Assembly (NCBI GenBank): GCA_023253615.1
Contig: JALRFZ010000328.1
Location: forward strand, 1 to 10,170
DNA from: Verrucomicrobiales bacterium
Lineage (GTDB): Bacteria; Verrucomicrobiota; Verrucomicrobiia; Verrucomicrobiales; DEV007
Length of the DNA: 10,170 nt
Direction: 5' to 3'
Made by a program: the position numbers and the translations under genes. Numbering within the stretch: position 1 is the first letter of the stretch; every line of letters begins with the position of its first letter. Under the pieces are notes generated by a model. It searched no databases. It was not told where the DNA came from and worked only from the letters and a program-made list of their open reading frames with translations. Of this stretch, positions 1 to 6,045 are shown in pieces.

Positions 1-2
1 AG

Positions 3-119
3 CGCCTGCGGCAGCGTTTCGGGGAGAAACGCAAGAGCGGGGCGCGCCGGATGCGGGGCGCGGACTGGGGCGATCTGCGGGTGCTGCGCGATTTGCAGAA
101 GGAGGTGATGGGAGGGTAG
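3..119 (+). CDS. 3' end of an unidentified protein (partial)
   Basis: One plus-strand frame is open from the left edge and ends at TAG 117-119, giving 38 residues. The peptide is rich in Arg, Lys, Asp and Glu and ends in helix-like sequence (...LRDLQKEVMGG). This looks like a genuine soluble C-terminus rather than random high-G+C translation. The other two plus frames read through Cys/Gly/Arg-rich sequence of the kind seen in shadow frames. I do not recognise the family. The 148 bases between this stop and the next start hold no further gene that I can support. Confidence 0.45.
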   Translation, partial: RLRQRFGEKRKSGARRMRGADWGDLRVLRDLQKEVMGG

Positions 120-267
120 GCCATTCGGCAGGCTGGCTGGACCCGCAGGTGGATCCGAGATCCCGCCCTCCTCCCCTGATCATGAAGTCTCCGCCTTTTC
201 GTCTTCCCCTGATCGCGCCCGGTCCCGGGCTTGCCATCCCGGGGCACTTTCGGGTTCTCTCAGAAGA

Positions 268-1629
268 ATGACCCGCTTCATCATTTCCCTTTGTGCCGGA
301 CTTCTCCTTTTTCCAACCTTGCTGCGAAGTGAAGGATGGAAAGCCGGAGCCGCGTCGCTCGTGATCACGCCCGCCGATTCCCTCTGGATGGCTGGATATG
401 GTTCGAGAACCGCTCCGGCAGAGGGAAAGGAGACCGATCTTTACGCCAAGGTGCTGCTGCTGGAAGATGCCGCCGGCAAAAAGGGATTGATCCTCACGCT
501 GGATCTCGTGGGAGTCGACAGGGGCTTCGCCGCCCGGATCACCGACGCCCTGACGGAACAACTTGATCTTCCGCGCGAGTCGATCGCGATCTGTACCTCG
601 CACACCCACAGCGGTCCTGTCGTGGCGGGAAACCTCGCCCCGCTGCACTACGAAAGCCTGCCAGTGGAGCAGCAGCAAAAACTCGACGCCTACGCCGACG
701 ACCTGCTCGCCAAGGTTGTCGCTCTGGCGACCGAGGCCTCGGCCGGGCTGGCTCCGGCGCGTCTCCAATGGGGGAGTGGAAAGTGCACTTTTGCGGTGAA
801 CCGTCGTGAGAACAAGGAACCGGAGGTGCCGGACCTGCGAGCCAAGGGACGTCTCGCGGGACCGAGCGACCACGACGTGCCCGTGTTATCGGTCCGGGAT
901 GTCGATGGCACGCTGAAGGCCGTGCTCTTCGGATATGCCTGCCACGCCACGGTGCTCTCCGGCCAGACCTGGAATGCCGATTATCCCGGCTATGCGCAGA
1001 TGGAGTTGGAAAAGAAATTCCCCGGAGCGATCGCCCTTTTCTGGGCCGGTTGCGGAGGCGATCAGAATCCCGTCCCCCGGCGTGAGCTGCCTCTCGCGCA
1101 GACCTACGGCGCGGACCTCGCCGCCCGGGTCGGCGACGTCCTCCGCGCCCACATGCCGGAAGTGGCTCCCAGTCTCGCCTGTGCCTACCGTGAAATCGAG
1201 GCACCGCTCGATACCCTTCCCACGACCGAGGAGATCCGGGCGAACGCCCTTTCCACGAACCGCTTCGAAGTGGCGCGAGCCAAGTATCTGCTGAACCAGA
1301 TCGAGAAAAAAGGTGGCCTCGCCGGCGCCTATCCCTACCCCGTCGGGGTCTGGACTCTGGGAGGAGAGATCGATTTCGTTTTTCTCGGCGGCGAGGTCGT
1401 GATCGACTACGCCCTCCGCCTGAAACGGGAACGCCGCGGCATCAGGACATGGGTGGCGGCCTACGCCAATGATGTCATGGCCTACATCCCTTCGTTGCGG
1501 GTCCTCGAGGAGGGCGGCTACGAAGGAGGAGGATCGAACGTCTATTACGGTTTGCCCTCGCTCTGGCATGAGTCGATCGAGGAGGTTGTGGTCAAGGGTG
1601 TCCATGAGACGGCCCCGGCAAAACCCTGA
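268..1629 (+). CDS. Secreted neutral/alkaline ceramidase-like protein (N-terminal domain type)
   Basis: A 453-residue protein with a signal peptide (hydrophobic core about residues 4-19, likely cleaved near residue 21). The body resembles the N-terminal catalytic domain of neutral/non-lysosomal ceramidases, zinc amidases that split the N-acyl bond of ceramide. Visible hallmarks are SHTHSGP (111-117; His112 and His114) and CHAT (225-228; His226), both candidate zinc-site histidines, then GCGGDQNP (261-268). Late elements GGEVVIDY (375-381) and YANDVMAYIPS (399-409) fall where family zinc-binding Glu and Tyr residues are expected. In true neutral ceramidases the GD-x-S-P motif carries the nucleophilic Ser; here that position is Asn267. 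The protein also lacks the usual C-terminal beta domain, being far shorter than the roughly 650-750 residues of classical enzymes. Ceramide is therefore an uncertain substrate. ATG 268 follows a weak purine-rich stretch (AGAAG). It is the first gene of a probable secreted-hydrolase operon. Family call is firm, activity is not. Confidence 0.85.
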   Translation: MTRFIISLCAGLLLFPTLLRSEGWKAGAASLVITPADSLWMAGYGSRTAPAEGKETDLYAKVLLLEDAAGKKGLILTLDLVGVDRGFAARITDALTEQLDLPRESIAICTSHTHSGPVVAGNLAPLHYESLPVEQQQKLDAYADDLLAKVVALATEASAGLAPARLQWGSGKCTFAVNRRENKEPEVPDLRAKGRLAGPSDHDVPVLSVRDVDGTLKAVLFGYACHATVLSGQTWNADYPGYAQMELEKKFPGAIALFWAGCGGDQNPVPRRELPLAQTYGADLAARVGDVLRAHMPEVAPSLACAYREIEAPLDTLPTTEEIRANALSTNRFEVARAKYLLNQIEKKGGLAGAYPYPVGVWTLGGEIDFVFLGGEVVIDYALRLKRERRGIRTWVAAYANDVMAYIPSLRVLEEGGYEGGGSNVYYGLPSLWHESIEEVVVKGVHETAPAKP

Positions 1630-1663
1630 CAAAACCACCCACCTTTTTTCGTTTTCACGAGGA

Positions 1664-2743
1664 ATGAAGAACACACCCAGGCGGATGCAGCGCTTCCTGC
1701 TCAAGACGGCCCTGCCGGCGCTCGCATTTCTCGATGCCTCGCCGATCAGGGCTGACGATCCCGCCACGGCGGCGGGATATCCGGCGGATGTGAAAATCGT
1801 GCGCTACCCGGTGCCGGAAGACGGCAGCGAGCAGCCGACGCTTTTCTGGTCGCCCCGCCTCGGGCTGGGCCAAACCGCGCCGCTTCTGGTCGCCCTCCAC
1901 ACGTGGTCGGGCAACTATCTGCAGGCGGGAGGCGAGGTGAAGTATGCCGAATGGTGCCAACAGAACGGATGGATTTTCCTCCATCCTGATTTTCGTGGCC
2001 CGAACCGTACGCCGGCAGCCCTGGGATCCGACCTGATGATCGCGGACATCCGCGCGGCGGTGGCATGGGCGAAGGAAAACGCGCCGGTCGATGAGAGCCG
2101 CATCTACGCGATCGGCGTGTCCGGAGGAGGGCACGCCACCCAGTTGCTCGCCGGGCGCATGCCCGGAGTCTGGGCGGGCATTTCCTCCTGGTGCGGCATC
2201 GCCGACATCGCCGCGTGGCATGCGGAGACGACCGCGGCGGGACGACTGAACTACGCCGGACACATCGTCGGCGCGATCGGCGGGGAGCCCGATGCCAGCG
2301 AGACGACGATGGCGGAGGCGGCGCACCGATCTCCCCTGACCTGGCTCGAAAACGCGGATTCGGTGCCGCTCGATCTCAATCACGGGATCACCGACGGACG
2401 CAGCGGCAGCGTTCCCTTCACCCATTCGCTCCGGGCCTTCAATGCGGCGGTGCCCGAGCCGGCGCGGATCCCGGAGGCTTCGATCACGGCCTGGTATGCG
2501 GATCCATCGTCCCTGCCACGCGATCCGACACTTCGCGACGCCCTCTATGGCACCCATCCGCCGCTTTTCCGAAAGGTCCACGGCAACACCCGTGTGACGA
2601 TCTTCGAGGGAGGACACGAGATCCTCCACGAAGCCGCCCTGAACTGGCTCGCCGCGCAGCGAAAGGGCGCACCGGTGGTCTGGTCGCCCCCGAAAACGGC
2701 GTCGCTCGAATCGACCGCGGCCGATCGCGAGAGCGGAAAATGA
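1664..2743 (+). CDS. Secreted alpha/beta hydrolase (esterase/prolyl oligopeptidase-like)
   Basis: A 359-residue protein starting at ATG 1664, 34 bp after the ceramidase-like gene. The frame is open further upstream to 1469, but that would overlap the previous gene by 160 bp. The 1664 start gives a proper signal peptide (basic MKNTPRRMQR, hydrophobic 11-29, Ala-rich cleavage region near SPIRA, 26-30). GAGG lies just upstream, though very close to the ATG; ATG 1685 is a possible alternative. The mature part is an alpha/beta hydrolase. LVALHTWSG (75-83) is the oxyanion-side strand. GVSGG (151-155) is the nucleophile elbow with Ser153. HGITDGRSGSVP (240-251) supplies Asp244, and GGHE (316-319) supplies His318. 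The complete triad and HGxxD spacing resemble peptidase S9/PHB-depolymerase-like esterases. The substrate cannot be read from sequence; an ester on a polysaccharide or lipid is plausible given the neighbours. Confidence 0.85.
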   Translation: MKNTPRRMQRFLLKTALPALAFLDASPIRADDPATAAGYPADVKIVRYPVPEDGSEQPTLFWSPRLGLGQTAPLLVALHTWSGNYLQAGGEVKYAEWCQQNGWIFLHPDFRGPNRTPAALGSDLMIADIRAAVAWAKENAPVDESRIYAIGVSGGGHATQLLAGRMPGVWAGISSWCGIADIAAWHAETTAAGRLNYAGHIVGAIGGEPDASETTMAEAAHRSPLTWLENADSVPLDLNHGITDGRSGSVPFTHSLRAFNAAVPEPARIPEASITAWYADPSSLPRDPTLRDALYGTHPPLFRKVHGNTRVTIFEGGHEILHEAALNWLAAQRKGAPVVWSPPKTASLESTAADRESGK

Positions 2744-2774
2744 CCCTGACATTGCGACAAGACCCTGTTGATTC

Positions 2775-4340
2775 ATGCGCTCCACCCTCTTTCTTCGCGG
2801 CCTGTGCGTTGTCGCCCTCCTCTCCGCCCCGATCGTCATCCGGGCGGAATCGTTCTTTTTGAAGATGCGCTCGCAGGTGGAGGTGGCTCCCGGAGCGGGC
2901 CGCTGGCACACGATCACGAAACGCGCCGAATGGGACGCCTCGCGCACCGCGGTGATCATCTGCGACATGTGGGACGACCATTACTGCCGCAACTCGGCGC
3001 GCCGGGTCGCCGAGATGGCCCCGAGAATGAACGAGGTGGTGGCTCGCGCGCGGGCCGCCGGGGCGCTGATCATCCACTGTCCGAGCGGGTGCATGAACTT
3101 TTATGCGGAGACACCGCAGCGGAAACTCGCCCAGTCGGCCCCGAAACTGGGCACTTCGCTGCCTCTCGAAGGCTGGTGCCACCTCGATCCCGAGCGCGAG
3201 GGCGAACTGCCGGTGAAGATCGACCAGCCCTGCGACGACGCCGAGCCGCTCCGTCCCCGCATCCGCTTCTACAACCGCCAGATCGAGACGCTGGAGATCG
3301 CGCCGGAGGACGCTGTCGCGGAGATGTACGAGCCTTTCTACCTGATGAAATCGCGCGGGATCGAAAACGTGCTGGTGATGGGGGTACACACGAACTTCTG
3401 CGTGCTCGGCCGGCCCTTCGGAATCCGCCAGCTCGTCCGCCAGGGGATGCGGGTGGCGCTGGTCCGCGATCTCACCGATTCGATGTACAACCCGGCCGAG
3501 CCGCCTTTCGTGAATCATTTCACCGGCAACGATCTGATCCTTTCACACGTGGAGCGGCACTGGTGTCCAACGGTGACGAGCGGCGACATCCTCGGAGACG
3601 GTACGACTTATCGTTTCCCCGACGACCGGCGTCCCCACCTCGTCATCGTCATGGCGGAGGATGAATACCTCACCGGGGACACGCTGCCGGCCTTCGCCAT
3701 CGCCGAGCTCGGACGCACCTTCAAACTGAGTTTCGTCCATGGCGACGCCGAGGTACGCGAGACCCTGCCGGGCGTGGAGGTGGTGAAGGAGGCGGAGCTG
3801 ATCCTGCTCTCGGTGCGGCGGAGGAACCTGCCGCCCGAGCAGCTCGATCTCTTCCGCGCGCATGTCGCCGCCGGGAAGCCGCTCGTGGGGATCCGCACGG
3901 CGAGCCATCCATTCCACCAGCGCGACAAAGGGCCGGACCACGGTCTCGATGAATGGCGCGATTTCGATGCGGCCGTGCTCGGTGGGAACTACACGGGTCA
4001 TCATGGCGGCGATCTCAAGACCTTCGCGAAGGTCGCCGAAGGAGTCGCACACCCCATCCTCGATCGCATCGCCCCGGAGGAATTCGCGACCTTCGGCTCT
4101 CTCTATCAAAACACTCCCTTGCCGGAGGATTGCACGGTGCTGGTAAACGGACGGGCCGCAGGGATCTCCCAAACCGAACCCGTCGCCTGGGTCCATACCG
4201 GACCGGGGGGAGGCCGGGTTTTCTACACCTCCCTCGGGCATCCGGGCGATTTCGAAGTGGCCGCCTTCCGCGCCCTGCTGCGCAACGCCGTCCATTGGGC
4301 CGCGGGGGACCTTCCCGTGATTGTCACTCCACGTCCATGA
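2775..4340 (+). CDS. Secreted isochorismatase-family cysteine hydrolase fused to a ThuA-like domain
   Basis: A 521-residue fusion with a signal peptide (MRSTLFLRGL followed by a hydrophobic core to about residue 22). Residues about 58-265 form an isochorismatase-like hydrolase: strand AVIICDMWDD places the catalytic Asp at 64, and GVHTNFCV (203-210) places the nucleophilic Cys at 209, followed by the family-like stretch LVRDLTDSMYNP. The usual third triad member, a Lys before the cis-peptide, is not obvious. Residues about 286-513 form a ThuA-like (class I glutamine amidotransferase-like fold) domain, with AGKPLVGIRTASHPF (366-380), GNYTGHHGG (404-412) and a late RVFYTSLGHPGDF element (481-493). 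ThuA proteins are tied to trehalose and other sugar utilisation. The gene starts 31 bp after the hydrolase gene without a clear ribosome-binding site. Its TGA overlaps the ATG of the next gene, so the two are probably translationally coupled. The substrates of both domains are unknown. Confidence 0.85.
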   Translation: MRSTLFLRGLCVVALLSAPIVIRAESFFLKMRSQVEVAPGAGRWHTITKRAEWDASRTAVIICDMWDDHYCRNSARRVAEMAPRMNEVVARARAAGALIIHCPSGCMNFYAETPQRKLAQSAPKLGTSLPLEGWCHLDPEREGELPVKIDQPCDDAEPLRPRIRFYNRQIETLEIAPEDAVAEMYEPFYLMKSRGIENVLVMGVHTNFCVLGRPFGIRQLVRQGMRVALVRDLTDSMYNPAEPPFVNHFTGNDLILSHVERHWCPTVTSGDILGDGTTYRFPDDRRPHLVIVMAEDEYLTGDTLPAFAIAELGRTFKLSFVHGDAEVRETLPGVEVVKEAELILLSVRRRNLPPEQLDLFRAHVAAGKPLVGIRTASHPFHQRDKGPDHGLDEWRDFDAAVLGGNYTGHHGGDLKTFAKVAEGVAHPILDRIAPEEFATFGSLYQNTPLPEDCTVLVNGRAAGISQTEPVAWVHTGPGGGRVFYTSLGHPGDFEVAAFRALLRNAVHWAAGDLPVIVTPRP

Positions 4341-4792
4341 AAACGATTCCCATTCTGACGGCCCTCTGCGTTTGCTTTTCCTGTTTCGTTTTCGTCTCGC
4401 AGGGAGCTCCTCTCCCGGAACTGGGAAAGGTCGACATCAAGGGAACCGTGGCGCGCACCCAATGGACCCCCGCGAAAACGATCGCGGGCATTCCCGGTCT
4501 CTCGGGCAGCGCGGGACGCGATCGCACGATCCCGGCCCATCACCTCGCCGTATTGAAACCCTACGCGGGACCTGACGCGGAGCAGGCACGGCGGATGAAC
4601 GCGTATCTCGGGGCGAAGATGCCCTCGGGCAAAGATCGCGGCCGTCCGCCGGCGCGGCTCTTGGTGAGGATCGAAAGCGAGGATCCCGGCCTTCTCAAGA
4701 CCGGCATGAAAATCACCCTCACGGGCTACACCCTCTCCGGCGACGAGGGTGGGGTGTGGTCGCGGTTTGAGACGATCCGGCGCGTCCCATGA
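4337..4792 (+). CDS. Small secreted protein of unknown function
   Basis: A 151-residue protein whose ATG lies inside the stop of the isochorismatase-ThuA gene (ATGA, 4337-4340). This favours translational coupling and fixes the start; the longer open frame upstream would run inside the preceding gene. The N-terminus is a signal peptide: MKTIP, then a hydrophobic Cys-containing core to about residue 20, and a likely cleavage near SQGA (21-24). The mature part has a Gly/Thr/Arg-rich middle (GLSGSAGRDRTIPAHH, 54-69). Its C-terminal half reads as alternating strands, RLLVRIESEDPGLLKTGMKI and then LTGYTLSGDEGGVWSRF, which may be a small beta-barrel. I do not recognise the family. Its position as last gene of the secreted-hydrolase operon suggests a partner or accessory of those enzymes, but that is inference only. 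Confidence 0.75.
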   Translation: MKTIPILTALCVCFSCFVFVSQGAPLPELGKVDIKGTVARTQWTPAKTIAGIPGLSGSAGRDRTIPAHHLAVLKPYAGPDAEQARRMNAYLGAKMPSGKDRGRPPARLLVRIESEDPGLLKTGMKITLTGYTLSGDEGGVWSRFETIRRVP

Positions 4793-4919
4793 CACCGGAC
4801 CACCGCCCGCCGCGATCCGACGCCACTTTCTGACAATCCATGCGCGGGATCGGGGCAAGGGATGCACGGTGGGGGAATTTCCGGCTCGACCATCCGGGGA
4901 AAGCGGCCCATGCTTTTTC

Positions 4920-5171
4920 ATGCCCATCGCCCATCACCCCCTGATCACCGAATTTCCCGAGCACCGCGACGCCATCCACACCCTGAAGGAGGAGAACGCG
5001 CACTTCCAAAAGTTGATGGATTCCTACGAGGAGGTCGACAAGGAGATCTTCCGCATGGAGGAAGGAATCGAAACGCCCGCAGACGATGTCCTGACCGAAC
5101 TCAAAAAGCGCCGCCTCGACCTGAAGGACCAGATCGCGGAAATGCTCAGAGAGACGGAGGCGTCGGCCTGA
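4920..5171 (+). CDS. YdcH-like (DUF465) coiled-coil protein
   Basis: An 83-residue protein, almost entirely helical and charged. The opening MPIAHHPLITEFPEH and the following pattern ...HTLKEENAHFQKLMDSYEEVDKEI... match the YdcH/DUF465 family, whose members are about 70-80 residues and begin at this point. The longer frame upstream (from 4749) is rejected because its extra 57 residues are Arg/Gly/Pro-rich and overlap the previous gene. Two helices, about 12-50 and 56-79, separated by ETPADD (51-56), suggest an antiparallel coiled-coil hairpin. Function in the family is not firmly established. There is no good Shine-Dalgarno sequence at normal distance; the nearest G-rich stretch (GGGGAAA) is about 20 bases upstream. 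It begins a three-gene cluster with the membrane peptide and the DksA-like gene, 127 bp after the secreted operon, and may have its own promoter. Confidence 0.8.
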   Translation: MPIAHHPLITEFPEHRDAIHTLKEENAHFQKLMDSYEEVDKEIFRMEEGIETPADDVLTELKKRRLDLKDQIAEMLRETEASA

Positions 5172-5187
5172 ATCCATTACCGAAGAG

Positions 5188-5316
5188 ATGACCGAGGATC
5201 CGAACGAACGCTTTGAGCTGAAGGAACGCTTCGTATGGAAGTGGCATCCGCACGGATGGCTCACCGCGTTCGTCATCCTCGTCATCATCCTTCTCTTCCG
5301 CGCCTTTGCGAGATGA
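5188..5316 (+). CDS. 42-residue single-pass membrane peptide
   Basis: A short frame opens at ATG 5188, 16 bp after the DUF465 gene, and closes at TGA 5314-5316. It encodes 42 residues: a charged N-terminal part (MTEDPNERFELKERFVWKW), then HPHGW, a strongly hydrophobic helix LTAFVILVIILLFRAF (25-40), and a basic end. Three observations support it as a real gene: clean soluble-to-membrane amphipathic design, tight spacing to the upstream gene, and an ATGA overlap with the following DksA-like gene, whose start has no Shine-Dalgarno sequence of its own and would depend on coupling. The bases GAAGAG directly abut the ATG. Topology is probably N-in, but the short flanks make that uncertain. No family recognised. 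Confidence 0.65.
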   Translation: MTEDPNERFELKERFVWKWHPHGWLTAFVILVIILLFRAFAR

Positions 5317-5660
5317 ATCCAGAACAACTCCAGCACTACCGGACCCTCCTCGAAGCCCAGCTCGCCGGCTTGGTCTCGGCCAATCGCGAACATGAAGCGC
5401 TTCTGGACGAGAGCCGTACCACGGAAGACTTCACGGGGGCCGACCGTGCCTCGGATCTTGAGACGCTCGAGGTCGACAGCCTCGTCACCGAAAGCGAGAG
5501 GCGTCTCGCCTTCAAGATCCGCCATGCCCTCGAGCGCATCGACCTCGGCACCTACGGGCTCTGTGAAGCTTGCGGAGCCTCGATTGCAACGGCACGCCTC
5601 GATGCCAAACCGAGCGTCTCGCTTTGCCTGGCTTGCCAGGAAAAGCACGAGGCGGCGTGA
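5313..5660 (+). CDS. DksA/TraR-family zinc-finger transcription regulator
   Basis: A 115-residue protein of the DksA/TraR family, proteins that enter the RNA polymerase secondary channel and often act with ppGpp. An N-terminal helical region (2-35) and a second helix (about 45-78) would form the coiled-coil arm. The C-terminal zinc finger has Cys84, Cys87, Cys105 and Cys108, exactly C-x2-C-x17-C-x2-C as in E. coli DksA. It is flanked by GTYGLCEACG and LCLACQ, which are typical of the family. At the arm tip the DksA DxxDxA motif reads TGADRA (41-46), so the first Asp is Thr and the second (Asp44) is kept. ATG 5313 is chosen because it gives the usual family N-terminus and overlaps the upstream stop as ATGA; the longer frame from 5235 would run through the membrane peptide. 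It lacks the longer N-terminus of E. coli DksA (151 residues), so it is a short DksA-like protein rather than dksA proper. Confidence 0.88.
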   Translation: MNPEQLQHYRTLLEAQLAGLVSANREHEALLDESRTTEDFTGADRASDLETLEVDSLVTESERRLAFKIRHALERIDLGTYGLCEACGASIATARLDAKPSVSLCLACQEKHEAA

Positions 5661-5676
5661 GGTCGGTAATCAAGCA

Positions 5677-5695
5677 CCACTCCCGTTGAGAGTGG
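5677..5695. terminator. Stem-loop between convergent genes, weak terminator candidate
   Basis: CCACTC (5677-5682) and GAGTGG (5690-5695) form a perfect 6-bp stem around a 7-base loop. It sits between the stop of the DksA-like gene (5660) and the stop of the minus-strand small membrane protein (5706), where a shared bidirectional terminator would be expected. There is no T-run on either side, so intrinsic termination is doubtful. Confidence 0.3.
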
Positions 5696-5705
5696 ACGGT
5701 TCGTG

Positions 5706-6041
5706 TCAGTTGTTCGACGGCTTCTCTTCCAAAAGCAGAACAAGGGCTTTCAGCGTCTTCTTTCTGCGTCGTTCTTGACGCGTGTAAAGAACCTGAACAG
5801 AGCAAGCAAGCCCAAGAAAGACGACCAAGAACTCTCGTCCGAAAAATGCAGCCGAGACGGCAAAGAGAGTAAAGATCACCCAGACGGGCCAATCCCTCCA
5901 CTCTGACGACTCCACTTCGATTTGAAGCAATGCCAAGGCCTGCTCACGAGTGAGCCGGCTTGTCTTTTGTTGCTCGATGTCCTCTAGCATCGGAAGCCGT
6001 CGGTCATTCGAATGCCATTCCGGCTGAAGCCGAAGCCACAT
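5706..6041 (-). CDS. Small membrane protein of unknown function, lower G+C
   Basis: A 111-residue protein starting 4 bp downstream of the stop of the large cytochrome gene on the same strand. After an N-terminal cytoplasmic-looking region with a helix SRLTREQALALLQIEVE (28-43), there are two hydrophobic segments, about 51-67 (WPVWVIFTLFAVSAAFF) and 70-86 (EFLVVFLGLACSVQVLY). A basic cluster RQERRRKK (88-95) follows, consistent with both ends in the cytoplasm. Translation could instead start at Met18 (ATG at 5990-5988); neither start has a clear Shine-Dalgarno sequence. G+C is visibly lower than in the neighbours, close to half by eye, and codon use is more mixed, which hints at a different origin. 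The plus-strand open frame across the same bases lacks protein-like features. Family not recognised. Confidence 0.65.
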   Translation of the reverse strand: MWLRLQPEWHSNDRRLPMLEDIEQQKTSRLTREQALALLQIEVESSEWRDWPVWVIFTLFAVSAAFFGREFLVVFLGLACSVQVLYTRQERRRKKTLKALVLLLEEKPSNN

Positions 6042-6045
6042 TGAG

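Noticed and set aside
172..216. Short direct repeat TCCCCTGATC (two copies)
   Set aside because: Only ten bases, two copies, no flanking symmetry and no sign of a mobile element or binding-site array.
217..230. Perfect palindrome GCCCGG-TC-CCGGGC upstream of the first operon gene
   Set aside because: The loop is too short for the full stem and there is no T-run. With such G+C content this can arise by chance, so I do not call it a terminator or operator.
1469..1663. Earlier in-frame start for the alpha/beta hydrolase
   Set aside because: It would overlap the ceramidase-like gene by 160 bp and add an Arg/Ser-rich segment before an otherwise proper signal peptide.
1655..2968. A 437-codon minus-strand open frame across the alpha/beta hydrolase gene
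   Set aside because: Arg-rich, low-complexity translation with no motif. The plus strand has a full catalytic triad and a signal peptide.
2484..3518. A 344-codon minus-strand open frame across the isochorismatase region
   Set aside because: It is antisense to a strongly supported domain, and its His/Arg-rich composition is typical of a shadow frame.
4793..4919. Possible promoter or small RNA between the secreted operon and the DUF465 gene
   Set aside because: I found no convincing -35/-10 pair, RNA fold or terminator in these 127 bases by eye.
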